Source: Atopsyche davidsoni (Eukaryota > Arthropoda > Insecta > Trichoptera > Hydrobiosidae). Taken from it: a stretch of DNA of 64,000 bases. Position 1 is the stretch's first letter. Each line of letters starts with the position of its first letter. A program made the position numbers and the translations under genes. Below are positions 51,391 to 63,547 of this stretch, one piece after another. The stretch is from contig JAILWY010000001.1 of NCBI GenBank assembly GCA_022113835.1, positions 496,001 to 560,000 on the forward strand, given 5' to 3'. The notes under the pieces were generated by a model that had not been told where the DNA came from, ran no database searches, and saw nothing but the letters and a program-made list of their open reading frames with translations.

Positions 51391-52269
51391 TAAATATTTA
51401 ATTTATTCTCAAAAATCAAATCCAGCCATCTCCTAAGCTTCAACGTTTTTAATACTGCATTAAGAAATTAAAGTTTTCTATATACGAATCAAACGTTTGG
51501 CACCATATCTAGAGGTTTGGACAAGTTGATATCAAGATGTCAGGAATGACAAAATTCCTTATAGTTATTAATTCTCTGAATCTTTGTTGAAACTTTGAAA
51601 CTCTCAATTGCATGCATTTTATTTAATTTTGTTTTTTGTTGCCACGCATTATGTGGATTTTAATCAAATTTACCTTTTTTTCATCAATTCTTATAATAAT
51701 TGTAACCTCAATAGGCAGGGTTTTCTCAGTGACATTAGTGAAATTGTAAGCTTAAGTTAAGTGTTAAGTAGGATAAAACTCTTGTGTTAAATAATGAAAA
51801 CACACGAATATTCTTAGATTTGTTAAATTAAATTCTAAAGATATTTTCCAAAAAAATAAAGCTTTTTTGTTTTGTATAATTAAGTGTAATTTTTATTTTC
51901 AAATCCATATAACTATAATGACATCACTTTATATTTTATAAGATTTATGTATACATCTTTCTAGTTTTAAAATAAGATCAGCCAACCTCTTTAAATAAGT
52001 AATAATAAATTGTTTATTTTCAACAATTTTTACCTCTTTGAAATCACTATTATTTAAATTAATTTTAGTGTAATCATAGTCAACCAGAGACAAACTTTCG
52101 GTGAATTTGCTATTCATGGGTCCTTTTGACCCGAATGTCACTCGACAATGGAACATTAAAAACTGAAATAAAGGAACAAGTCCGTCATTACCAAATATCT
52201 CGTGGTAGTATGCAAATGTATTTAAGTCACCCTAGCCTAGGATGACAGATGATAAGGGAAAAAATTTTT

Positions 52270-52790
52270 TTTTAATATAAAGTGGAGGATTCTATATAAT
52301 TTAAACAAATCGCGTGAAAGACCGGAGCACTTGCTTTACGAGAATTCCTTTACTTCAATAAGACTCCACTATTATTTCCTATCGCTAAATTACAACATTA
52401 AAAAAAACATTTTCCGCGCATAAACTTTCTTTACAGGATTACCCCAACACATGAGAACTGCTGCTACACCCCAAACCACCACTTAAGGTAATTACCTTCA
52501 TGTATATAAATAAATTCATTTGTTTTGTATAAAATCGTCCACAAAAATTTGCAACTATACAGAATCCTCCATTTGTCAGACACATTAAAATCACATTATT
52601 TTAGATTAAGCTTTACCATCTGACAATCATTCTATCTCGCTCTATCTCTAACAACCTCTCCATCTAACAATTATATACCTAACAGCTTATTATTATATAA
52701 ATTCTCACTCCGTTTGATAATGTCAACGTGAAAGGTTAGCGAAACCGGTCACCAATAAAAATTAACATGTGGAAAATTCGCCATAAAATT
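52270..52790. repeat. Long-inverted-repeat family copy with inverted internal segments
   Basis: AGTGGAGGATTCTATATAAT near 52281 is mirrored by ACAGAATCCTCCATTTGTCA near 52559. The right side continues with CTGACAATCATTCTATCTCG, CTCTAACAACCTCTCC, TTTGATAATGTCAACGTGAA and AGGTTAGCGAAACCGGTCAC. This copy shows that the family's inverted arms extend several hundred bases inward. Confidence 0.6.
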
Positions 52791-54755
52791 ATTATTAAAT
52801 ACACACAAGTGTTTGAAAACATAACAATTTTATAAATAACAGAATTCAAATATTTGTATTTTTAGATCTTGAACAAAAATATGAGATAATGATTTAAAAC
52901 CATTTATGATTAACCTTCAGACATTTCCTTAATAACAAATGGCGTGCTCGTGTCCTTGGAGTCTGGACGTCCCTAAATCTTCACTCTTGTGAGGTCATGG
53001 GTAACGTTGTCAATCACAAGTTATCGGAAGCACCAATAAACCAGGATTATTTTGACCTTCTGGCTTATGTTTAAGTTAAAACTTAATTTTTTAATCGCTA
53101 CAAAACTGATGTTATTTCTGCTGTAAAATGTGACAATAACCCACTAACCCAAAAAGATGTGAAAATATCAGAATAAAAATATGTAAATATATTCTAGTAT
53201 GGTGATATAGCGGCGAGACATCACGCGGCAACACATAAATGCAAGATCTGGGTGTAGCAGATGCCTTGAACTGATATTTCTTTCTAAATTATAGAGAATT
53301 CGACTGTAAATATATGAGGCAATATTGAAATATAACCAATCACGATTTTACTTTGTAAAAATAAACAAGAAAAAGAGATAAAATTGTTACACTTTATGAA
53401 ATAATAAGTGATTATCAAAAGAAAAAAAAATATTTGGTCAATAATTTATTTTTAAAAAATGTTTGGTTTGGAGACGAGTAAAATTAAGTATTATTATGTG
53501 AGTCGTGGGTTTAAATCCCATCTTAGCTTTTACAAAGCAACTTGTTTTTCAAAAGTGAGCATATTGTAAATAAGATAACACGTACATGTGACATTATAAT
53601 GATTAGAAGGATATATTACGAATACACGTTAATATATTGAAGATATTTCTCAGTGCAGCACTTGTACCAAAAATATTTTATTTTACTTTCATAAAATTAA
53701 GAGTCCTTGGTAGATTATTTTTATAAAATATATATTATTTATTTACAATATGATATTCTTCGCCAAAAAAATGATGTACCAAATAAAATATACTATTTTG
53801 TTGGAAAGCGCTTATGTAATATTTAATATTTTAAATTTTTGGATATCGGAATGCTTTTTGGTGATCAAAAAATAGCTTATATTTTTATCGAAATTCACTT
53901 TTGCTGTTTGTTGGTTTTTTGCAAGACATTTAACCGATACATCGGTGTCATTATTGTAGTCATCTGGTTTGTGATATCTTATTTCAATTATGATAAAAAT
54001 TAAGACATTGATTACTTTAAAATTTAAAACTAAATGAACTCCATTTATTGTTGAAATAACAAACTATATCAAAGGGTTCATTTGCGGCCATTTGGTAAAA
54101 ATTACATTGAATTAATTTAGTTTAAAATAATGTGATGTGATTAACCTATATACATTTTTTAATTTTGACTCAGGCCATTTTCATGGATTAATTATTGATA
54201 GTTAATGAATGTTTTTTTCATTTAATTTTATTGTCCGACAACAATGATTATTATCAAATAATAAATTTATGCATTTTACCCAAACGGAATAATTGTGTTA
54301 TAAATATATTTCCATAACCAGTTTACAAATTTTATAATTAATTTAAAGTAAAAGCAATGTTTCCCAATAAATATTAAATGTGCGCAAGAAAAAGTATTCG
54401 ATATAACGATTTTAAAGCTTGCATTGTTCGATGTGATGTAATATAATGCTAGTTTAATAATCAATTTGATTGATTTTGACAAACAACTCATTTAAAATAA
54501 GGGCACTTGTTTTATGTTTTTCAGATCTTTTTTATTTCATTTATATTGGATTATTAACTTGGGAATTTGCAAACTACTTTCTTTCTTGAGATTTTACACA
54601 TTGATTTTACAATTGATCAGTAAAAATTTTAATATTTTTTTTAAATCGCTATGTCTAAAGTTCAAAAAAAATTAAAACATATTTATAAAAGTAAATTGAA
54701 ATTTCAAATCATAATTATTTTGTGGAAACCATATTTGGTATTACACAGTGTACAG

Positions 54756-54792
54756 TCTAGACAAACAAACGGCAAATCATTTGTACAAATAA
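54756..54792 (+). promoter_or_regulatory. Conserved upstream block of lipase B
   Basis: TCTAGACAAACAAACGGCAA continuing as ATCATTTGTACAAATAA, 131 bp before the lipase B start. The same block lies at matching distance before lipases C and D. It contains ACAAACA, which fits the forkhead/FOX core RYMAAYA, and CAAATCATTTG, an 11-bp perfect dyad. TTTAGTCTCCTTCTG, about 50 bp downstream, is also shared with gene C and could mark the transcription start. Confidence 0.6.
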
Positions 54793-54922
54793 TCCAAACA
54801 TGGAAGAAGTAATACTAATGAAATGAAGAGATTATTTTTTTTAGTCTCCTTCTGACCAATAAGGATGTACATGTATGACCTCTGGCTCAAATCTAGTTTG
54901 TAAATTATACAATAGCTGAAAA

Positions 54923-57803
54923 ATGTTATTAACTCTACTATTGTGCGCCTGTTGCATCTCCATCTCCTCACAGATAGAGTTTGACCCGACCCTATTGCAG
55001 ATATGGTTCTTTAAAAGCCTACTATCAGATTGTAAGTTATTCATCATTACTCATTATGACACTTAAATAGTACTAGTGTTTATTATTTGTATCTAAATTT
55101 CACTGAAATGAGCTTTTCTATAACATTTATTACATTATTATTATTAAATATTTTTTATTAATAATACATTCTTTTGTTACATATTTCATTATAGGTGATG
55201 GCGTTAAAGATTTATTCAATTTGAATTATAATAAGATAATTAGTGCTAATCTTCAACCAAATTTATCAAAAACTCAGCTTTATCTTTTCAATGGAACAAA
55301 AAAGGTATATATTTCCAATTTGGTGCTTTAATTAAATAAAAATTTAATGAATGTAACATAGATCGATGTTTGTTTAAAGAATTATTTATCTATCAATTGT
55401 TTTTGTAGAAAATTAATTATTGTTTCTTTGAACTACAAAAAAGAGAAAAATGTTAACAGTATTTTTTTTTGTCATGTTAAATATATATCTAAAGTGATAT
55501 AGATAAATACAAAGGACCATTGTTTTAAATGAAGAATGTATTTTGTAATAATGTGGAAATAGATTTCAGTATTTTTAAGATTTATGTACAGAAAAATGGT
55601 TTAATGTTTAATCGTTTTAAGACTCCATACGCCATGACCAACGTAAAAGGGTTGATAAAGGATCCTGGATTTTCTCTTATGCTCCCCACGGTGATTGTCC
55701 TTCACGGGTGGAATAACGTCAAGGGGGTTGAAGATAAAGCAGCACGAAAAATGATCAACGGTTTATTGGCTCGAGGTCGAATAAATGTTCTAGCAATGGA
55801 TTATGCGCAGCTGCTAGACGGCTTCTATGTCAAGGCAGTAACCTACGCCAAATTTGTTGGAGAGGAACTGGGAAGAACCGTAATGAACATGAAAACAAGT
55901 ACGCAAAATATATTTTTTTGTATTACACCATTTATTTTATTAGGCTCAGCTCATCAATACACATAAATAAATGATTTAAAAATGACATTATACTTGCGAT
56001 ATCGATTTTATCTAGATGTCACACGCTGTGGTTGGATATAATATATTTTATTTGCCTGTAGTGCATGGCGTAGAATGGCATGCTAAGTGTATATCTAACG
56101 TATCTCATATCTAAACAACAAAGTTTAAATTGTATGGAAATGTTACAAAAATCATCTCTTTCTTTGTTAATAAAGTTTTGTAATTCAAGTGGTATTCCAC
56201 ACATAGGCTTTGTATGGAATACCACTTGTTAGTAAGATCGTTAACTCAAATACACAAATTTCTAGTGGTTAAATCGCACGCACTCTCGGCAATAACTGAT
56301 GATTATGTGGGGGAACGTTTTATCAGAAACTATCATTGAATCATCTAATATCAATAAAATAATTGAGAAATATATTTAAAGAGATAAAGTTTTATAAGAA
56401 ATAGGGATAGTTTAAACAAAACAAATTCATAATGTATGATCTCTGTAAATAATATGCATTAGTTAATTATTTAATATTTTTGACAGAGAACGCTCGGTGG
56501 AATTCCATATTAATATTTTAAATAAAATACTATTGTGATTTTTGTGAAAGAAATGTCGGTGAAATCGGTCACCAATAAAATTTAAGTTGTGAAAAAATCA
56601 ATCTAAAGTATTAAAATGGAATCCAATCAAGCACTCTCTGTCAAAAATGTTGATTTCTATTTAAGATCAAGTTTTTAAAAATATCGGTGTTTCAGTACGG
56701 AGAGCTGTAGTTTGTAATAAAGAAACTTTTTTTTAAATTGTTTTTTTTTTAATCATCAAATAACTGAGAGTATATAAGTTATTAATTGTTATATTTTTGG
56801 CTAGGTGGGGTAAAACATGTTCACCTGCTTGGCCACAGTCTGGGAGCACAAGTTGCTGGCTTTGCTGGAAAATACTATTACAAGACTCGGGGTTCAAAGA
56901 TTGACAGGATCACAGGTCTTTCAGTGGCTGGCCCTTGTTTCTTCGATGAGAGTTCTGACTGGAGACTTTCTGAAGATGATGCTGACTTCGTAGATACAAT
57001 TCATACAGACTATTCAGTTTTAGGAGCCAGTAATCTAGGTCTAGGTAATAAATACCATTTGTATATAAGATATGTTCCAATGTTTGGGTGAAAATGAATA
57101 ATAGAGGCATTAAAGCTGCAGAAATGCAGATTTAGCGGCAGAAAAGTATTTTGTTGCCACTTGTAACACTTTTTCTTTTGAACCAAAAGCGGTAACTATA
57201 AAAAATCTTCTCATCAACAGGCGATGGATATATTTGAGTAAGGCCTAAAATTGTGGATCGCTTTGCTTACGCTCTAAAGTTGCGTTTGTCTAAGCTCAGT
57301 AGTCCTTATCATTCTTAAAAACAGTTCTATCTCTGGTGTCAAAACTTCTAACCAGTGATCGAAGCTTGAAGCGGTCCAACAAAAAAAAATTTTGTCCAAT
57401 TAATCATATTTATAATTTATAATGAAACTTATAATGTTAATCGTTGTTTTAAAAATTATTTTAAGGACACGCGAATTTCTATCCCAACAACCCATTTGCC
57501 CTGCAGCCTGGATGTACTCCTGAAGAATTCTGCAGTCACAGCAGAAGCGTTGACATTTACGTAGAAAGCCTAGTGAAGCCGAAAACATTCCTATCAGTGT
57601 CCTGCCCCAATTGGTTAATTTTCAATCTTGGATTGTGCGATGGAAGCCCAAAAGCGTACATGGGATATGGCGTCTCCACAAGTGCCAGAGGGATCTACGT
57701 TCTGAAGACAGCCGCGACGTCTCCTTACGGAATGAAAAGCAAAGGGATCGAACCCCAGTGGACACCAAAAAATGTTTTTGGAAATTATTTGAATATAATG
57801 TAA
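54923..57803 (+). CDS. Lipase B: secreted lipase-family protein lacking the catalytic acid (5 exons)
   Basis: Exons 54923-55031, 55195-55304, 55622-55898, 56805-57044, 57466-57803; all GT-AG, phases 1, 0, 1, 1, 358 codons with the stop. Signal peptide [16 protein letters not shown]. Motifs: VIVLHGWNN (His at about 101), [15 protein letters not shown] (Ser at about 177), GLSVAGPCF where the family has GLDPAGP (Ser at about 205 in the Asp position), GHANFYPNN and [13 protein letters not shown] (His at about 270). Nucleophile and His are therefore present but the acid is missing, which would cripple hydrolysis unless another acid takes over. First of three head-to-tail paralogues. Intron 3 contains a short hairpin and a copy of the long-inverted-repeat family. 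Confidence 0.88.
56186..56228. repeat. Perfect short inverted repeat in lipase B intron 3
   Basis: CAAGTGGTATTCCA (56186-56199) and its reverse complement (56215-56228) around a 15-base loop. Confidence 0.85.
56478..56655. repeat. Compact two-ended copy of the long-inverted-repeat family
   Basis: The left end TTTTTGACAGAGAACGCTCG followed by GTGGAATTCC is mirrored by AATGGAATCCAATCAAGC and ACTCTCTGTCAAAAATG at the right. TCGGTCACCAATAAAA lies in the middle. Both outer ends are kept, so this copy best defines the element's termini. It lies in lipase B intron 3. Confidence 0.7.
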
Positions 57804-58764
57804 TACATTAAGTTTTATTTGTTTTCGGTTTTCTTTAATTTCCACGATGTTAGTATAGTGTGTATAGACAACACTCTTCGTGAATTTTTTAATTGTATTA
57901 TGTATCGTTGTCTAAAAAAACTTTACGCGGTTTCATAAAATACTAGTGATTTTTTTTGTAGCATATAAAAATAAAATATTTTATATAAATTTTAAAAAAT
58001 TTAGGTGAAATTTTTTTTTCTAATACTGCTTGTATGAGAAAAAAAAATATTGACCAAGTAAATACAAAAAAAATTATAAAAACACGCACGAATAAAGGTA
58101 TAGATAACGTATTCTTGAAATATTTAACATCCAAAAAATAATTTGGTAAAATATAGATAAAATCTTATTAGAACTTAAACGTTAAGATAGAGATTCTCAA
58201 AAATGTGAGTTTTAACCATTATGTTAGTGTTTTAAATAAATTATTACAATTGGAGAAAATTTAACATGAAATACTTTTTATTAAGATGGCATTTTTATAC
58301 TCACTGTGATATTAAAGAAACTTTCACAAATAATATTTTTTTTAATTCGCGTATAAAATAATGTAAAAAATCTTTTTAATTCTAAATCCAAACAGTTTGG
58401 TGGCAAAAATATTAAAAAGCGAGAGAACATTATTAATTATTCTTAAAATATATATATATTAAATAAAAAATAAATGTAAATATTTTAGTCACGTCAGATA
58501 GACTTAAATTGTGGTGCTTGGATGCCAATGGCAAAATGGATCGAAGATTGCAATAATTTTAAATTGTGAGCCAAAGGCACTGTCAGCAGTATTTCAATAA
58601 TGAAAAAAAAAACTTAACGGAGCCAAAAACATTCAACCCGTCATTAATCGATTGGTTAAAAAAATCCAACATCACTTTTATTTATTTAAAATATTTTCAG
58701 TTATCGAGAGTTTATGTTTTAATTTTAAATACTTTTCATTCTAAATAAATATTATTGCGCAAAT
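57804..58764. other. Intergenic region between lipases B and C
   Basis: AT-rich, about 0.96 kb. It contains AATAAA-type sequences soon after the B stop codon, and no recognisable gene. The short spacing fits recent tandem duplication. Confidence 0.6.
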
Positions 58765-58801
58765 TCTAGACAAACAGACCGCAAACCATTTGTTCAAATA
58801 A
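58765..58801 (+). promoter_or_regulatory. Conserved upstream block of lipase C
   Basis: TCTAGACAAACAGACCGCAA continuing as ACCATTTGTTCAAATAA, 121 bp before the lipase C start; 31 of 37 positions match the lipase B block by my count. The ACAAACA core and CATTTG are kept. ACTTAGTCTCTTCCTGGTC follows at about 58849, matching the shared downstream segment of gene B. Confidence 0.6.
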
Positions 58802-58922
58802 GGGAATATATATGCGGTAATAGCATTCAAGTGACTTCAAACACTTTTTACTTAGTCTCTTCCTGGTCTATAGCGACGTGAATCATCTTTCATGGAACAT
58901 TTTTCTGTTTAAACTTCATAAA

Positions 58923-61363
58923 ATGTTATTTATCATACTATTATGTATGAGCTGGACATTCATCTCCGCGCAAAGCATCATCGATTTTTCCGTGCCACAA
59001 CTGATGTTCTACAAGTCCATATTGTCTGATTGTGAGTAATTAATAATTTTTACGCATTAAAATCTATTATTATTTGTAAATTATAATTCATTCCAATAAT
59101 TTAATGCAAAATAACACATACTTTTTAACAAGATTTTCTGCAACAGATTTGTTTTTTTATTATTATTCACAACTGCATAAATAAATCCTATTTTTGACCG
59201 AATAATTATTGTATTAAATGCTATTTCATTTATTTTATTTAAGGTGGATTATACAAGGAAATGTTTAATTTAAACTATTATAAAATAGTCAACACACAAT
59301 ATCAGCCTGATTTATCAAAAACCCGCCTTAATGTGTATAAAGGACTATCAAGGGTATTTTTTACATTTTAATAATTTCATTTAAGAATAAGAAGAATAAA
59401 AATACAAAATCTTTATTTTACTTATATTGAGCTCATTATTAAAAAAAATAATATTATTACAAAACAACGTATTTGCATTATAATTGAAAATTTTGCTGAT
59501 ACACACCTACCTAACGTATTAAATTTATAAAAAATAATTTTGTATATTTGTCGAAAACAGTCTTTAAATAATGTTTTTTTTAATGAAAAATTTAAATAAA
59601 ACGTAGCTTAGTTACTGCAATTATGAAACGATTTTTACATAAACTTGGTAACAACGCTGTGTGAGCAAAGTATGATGACCAAAAAAGTCCGTATCAAAAA
59701 AAATTACGATTTTCGAGATTTCAAATCAACAAAAATCTTCTTAGATTCCTTACGCTATGAACAACGCATCGGGGATGCTGCAAGATGCTGGGTTCTCCCT
59801 CGGCCGCCCCACTGTGGTGGTACTCCATGGCTACGATAACTTAAACGGACTCGATGGAGTCACGACTAGAACCTTGACAAACGCTTTCTTGGCCCGAGGT
59901 GGAATAAATGTTCTTGCAATGGACTATGCCAAGCTGTTGGAAGGTCTCTATATTAAGGCAGTAACCTACGCTAAGTTTGTCGGAGATGAACTGGGAAGAA
60001 CTCTTGTAATGTTGAAAGCAAGTGAGCAAATTATTTATTAATATTGTAGTACTCACTTAAGAATACCCAACATCACAATTATATTGTAAGTAGAACGATG
60101 CATATCTACAGAATAATTAATATTTTATAGTTGACACGTATGTATTGATGACGTTGCGTCATGCGTCATGCTACATGCGTCCTACAAACAGTTTATTCCC
60201 AAGACACAAGATACCGGCAGAAGTAAACTATAAACTGCACAAGATAGAAGCAGTTTACCGGTGTTTCCAATTTGATTGAACCACCGTACAATTATTAAAA
60301 ATCCGTTGGCCACATTGTTATTTATTTATCAGTTTGTTCTGTTTAGATTTTTAGTGAATTTTATACATGCGATTTATATAGACACCGAGAAGAAACAAAA
60401 TAGTATATTTTTTATTTCCTTAGATGGAGTAAATCAGATCCACCTGGTGGGCCACAGCCTTGGAGCTCACGTTGGTAGTTTTGCTGCAAGGTATTACTAC
60501 AAGATCCTAGGTTCCAAGATAGACAGGATCACAGGTATGTCGGTGGCCGGTCCATGTTTTGATAATGAGGGTTCTGACTGGAAACTTACTAAAAGTGACG
60601 CGGAATTCGTGGACATCATTCATTCGGACTATTCCATCTTGGGAGTCAGTTCGCCCATTGGTAAGAATATTTATTTCTTTGATATATCAAAGTAGAAATA
60701 TAAAAAATCTAATATTTAACAAGACTACCGAAAGTTATCACTTTGAAAAAGTTTATAAAAATATAATATTAAGAAACCGAGAGGAGGACTAGTCGCGCTT
60801 TTAGCATTCGGTAATTTACAACAAAAAATTATTGTAATCTTCTGACGATTTAACATTTCATTTTTGTTGTTTAAAGTGTTGATATTTTGAAGGACTTGAT
60901 TTCATTCTCAAGCAAAAAAACTAAATTTTAAATAGAAATGTGTATATATATAAATTATATATACACGTGGCTTGTTAAATTACCTTTTTATTTATTATTT
61001 GCTAAATTGAGTAATTTTATGATGTCTTTAGGCCATGTAGATTTTTTCCCAAATGATCCATTCGCCCTGCAGCCGGGATGCTCTCCGATGGAGCGGTACT
61101 GCAGCCACAGCAGGAGTTTCGAGTTCTTCGCAGAGAGCGTGTTGAGACCGACCAATTTCCCAGCGGTGGCCTGCCCTAACTGGCTGGCCTTCTGCGCTGG
61201 AATATGTTCATCCAATCCCATCGATTACATGGGATACGGCGTCTCGAGGAGTGCCAGGAGTCTCTACGTCCTCAGGACAAATGCGGCATCACCGTACGGG
61301 ATGGGAAGCAGCGGGCTCACGCCGAGGTGGACGCCGATGCGAGTGCTCGCGTCCATGGGGTGA
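58923..61363 (+). CDS. Lipase C: secreted lipase-family protein lacking the catalytic acid (5 exons)
   Basis: Exons 58923-59031, 59244-59353, 59745-60021, 60424-60660, 61032-61363; all GT-AG and in phase, 355 codons with the stop. Signal peptide MLFIILLCMSWTFISAQS. Motifs: VVVLHGYDN, LVGHSLGAHVGSF (Ser at about 177), GMSVAGPCF (Asp replaced by Ser at about 205), GHVDFFPND and CSHSRSFEFFAES (His at about 270). Exons 1-3 have the same lengths as in B (109, 110 and 277 bp). The parallel acid loss in B and C implies it predates their split or is tolerated in this lineage. Paralogy is certain; enzymatic function is doubtful. Confidence 0.9.
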
Positions 61364-61409
61364 AGAATGGGAAGATAAGCCACTGTTGTATCTTCGATTG
61401 TTTCCAGTA

Positions 61410-61415
61410 AATAAA
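61410..61415 (+). other. Candidate poly(A) signal of lipase C
   Basis: AATAAA 46 bp after the lipase C stop codon. Confidence 0.5.
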
Positions 61416-61453
61416 CAAAACGAAATCAATACACAGATAAGAGGACGTTACAG

Positions 61454-61487
61454 TTTATCTTTACAGGATAAATCCTGTAAAGATAAA
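61454..61487. repeat. Near-loopless perfect hairpin downstream of lipase C
   Basis: TTATCTTTACAGGAT (61455-61469) and its reverse complement (61472-61486) are separated by two bases; one further base pairs on each side. It lies about 90 bp past the lipase C stop, just beyond the candidate poly(A) signal. Confidence 0.85.
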
Positions 61488-61908
61488 ATGTCATCAAATC
61501 ATTTTCACATTATGTATTATCAAAAAAGTCGCAACAATTTTGTCTTCTAAAGTTACTTCTATTTTTTCTACTAAATTCACCATTGTTTTTTACAATTGCG
61601 TTTTGTTTTCTATATAGTGTCATTTTAGGCGGTATATAATTAATTGACTTGATTGTATTAAATACATCTCTTGAATAACAAAAAATCATATCAACAGACT
61701 TTAGGAAAATTTAAATAGAAAGATTGAAAAAAAAGATAGGAAAACAGTGGTAATCATTGAACATCCGATAATTTTTCACCCTTTTATTTCAATTATATAA
61801 TCATTTATTTAATTATATATCATTTCAAGACAATACATTTGAGGAAGTGAAATATTTGTCGCATATTATTTACCTAATAAATATTCATTAACCTGACGTA
61901 ATAAATTT

Positions 61909-61945
61909 TTTGTACAAACAGCTGCGAAATCATTTGCACAAATAA
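61909..61945 (+). promoter_or_regulatory. Conserved upstream block of lipase D
   Basis: TTTGTACAAACAGCTGCGAA continuing as ATCATTTGCACAAATAA, 138 bp before the lipase D start. It is more diverged than the B and C blocks at its left edge but keeps ACAAACA, AAATCATTTG and CAAATAA in the same spacing. Confidence 0.55.
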
Positions 61946-62082
61946 AAAAAATTGACATTGAATGGAAATCTAAAGTAAACTATTATCAAATCATTTCAGT
62001 ATTTCAGTGCTAACGGTCTGAGTGTATTTTCGTAAAAAAGACAGCTTATTTTAATTTAGATTTTTTTCGTAAAAGCTAAATG

Positions 62083-63547
62083 ATGCTAACATTTTTTTTG
62101 TTTTGTATCTGCGGGATATTCGGGTCTTCGGCAATCTTTGTGGATCCAACTATACCTCAAATGATTTTATTTAGTTCATTATCAGCAAATTGTAAGTAAA
62201 AAAATATTTTTCGAATTATAAATATCTATAATTCAAAAACTTCCCGTAAAATTTTACGTAATATTTAACAAATGCAATTTTTTCTTCGTCATTTTTACCT
62301 TTTTTTTGAGATTTGGTATATTAGATTAAGATATGCTCACTGAAATAAACTGTGTAAGAAATAACACACAAATAAACAAATGAAAAAATTTATATTTATG
62401 AAAAACAAAGAAAACTTGATCTGAAATGGTTTATCTTCACAGTTAAAAAAAAATAATAGTATTGAAAAAATCATTACTGTATTTCAATTTGAACCTGCGA
62501 CTAGAGATCCAGCAAAACCTTATATAATCATTACACGACACCAACTACAATCACTCTTGATCGGCTTCTGCATGGAAGAGCTCACTGATATCTATTATTT
62601 TAAATTATGTGTTATTTTTATTTGATTGAAGGTACAGGAATTAAAGATATTTTAAAAACAAATTATTATAAAATGGTCAACACATCGAACGAACCCGATT
62701 TGTCGGGAATGCGAATGTATATTTTTAACGGAGCTGGAAGGGTTTGTATTTTTATTTTCATATTTTAATTTTTATCAATATGTAGCAATTTTAATACATA
62801 AAATCACTTAAAAAGTTAGAGATATTTTCATTTAATTTCTCACGGTGTATTTACGAAGGTTAGAAATTGTCTCTCCGGAAAAAAATTTTAAATGTAAAAA
62901 CTTATTTTATGAAACATGTGTAAAAGTCAATCAAATCTTATTTAAATTAATATATAAATTTCACGAAGTAGAGTTCTAACTAGGTTTTCTGAACTATTTA
63001 TGTTTTGAACCAAAACCATTTTGTGTCTTGCTATATTTTTACCTCAAACACACTGTTGCTTTATAACAATATGAATTTTCAACTTGTATGTTTACGCATT
63101 TGCCAGTTTACGCCAGTTTATAAAAATAAACTATACGGAACTATCAATTCTCCTAATAATTTTAAATATTAAAAAATATTGTTATTAAACCCACTTTAAA
63201 GTAAAGTTTTCGGTTGGTTTTTTCTATTTGTTATTTCCAGAATTTATTGTTGTGACATTTATTATTTCAGATTCCCTATACAATGAGCGATGTGTCAGGG
63301 ATGACAAGTGATTCTGGATTTTCTCTAAGCCAACCAACAACCATAGTTTTACCCGGGTATAACAACCCCAAACGCATGGATGGATTTGAAATCTCCATGC
63401 TGACCGGCAATCTCCTGGCTCGAGGCGGGATCAACGTCTTGTATATGGAGTACGAACTACTGTTGGAAGGCTCCTACATTACAGCCATCACCAATGCCAA
63501 ATTTGTAGGGGATGAACTTGGAAGGACCCTTATCGAAATGAAACAAT
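62083..63547 (+). CDS. Lipase D: secreted lipase-family protein, first three exons (cut by window end)
   Basis: Exons 62083-62191, 62632-62741 and 63271-63547, with the same lengths (109, 110, 277 bp) and phases as B and C. An ATG directly upstream at 62080 is in frame; I chose the second because it gives the family's exon length, but either may be used. Signal peptide MLTFFLFCICGIFGSSA. Exon 3 encodes IPYTMSDVSGM, GFSLSQPTTIVLPGYNN and ARGGINVLYMEYELLLEG. The HG of the oxyanion region is PG, a non-conservative change. The nucleophile, acid and His exons should lie beyond 64000. Confidence 0.85.

Larger units (their letters stand above)
50564..54755. other. Shared intergenic region between divergent lipases A and B
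   Basis: AT-rich, 4.2 kb, and must hold the lipase A promoter. ACAAACA occurs on the minus strand near 50685-50692, about 120 bp before the lipase A start, but the 37-bp block found before B, C and D is not recognisable. It contains two copies of the long-inverted-repeat family. An AT-rich hydrophobic frame at 50793-51011 (minus) is treated as chance. Confidence 0.6.
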
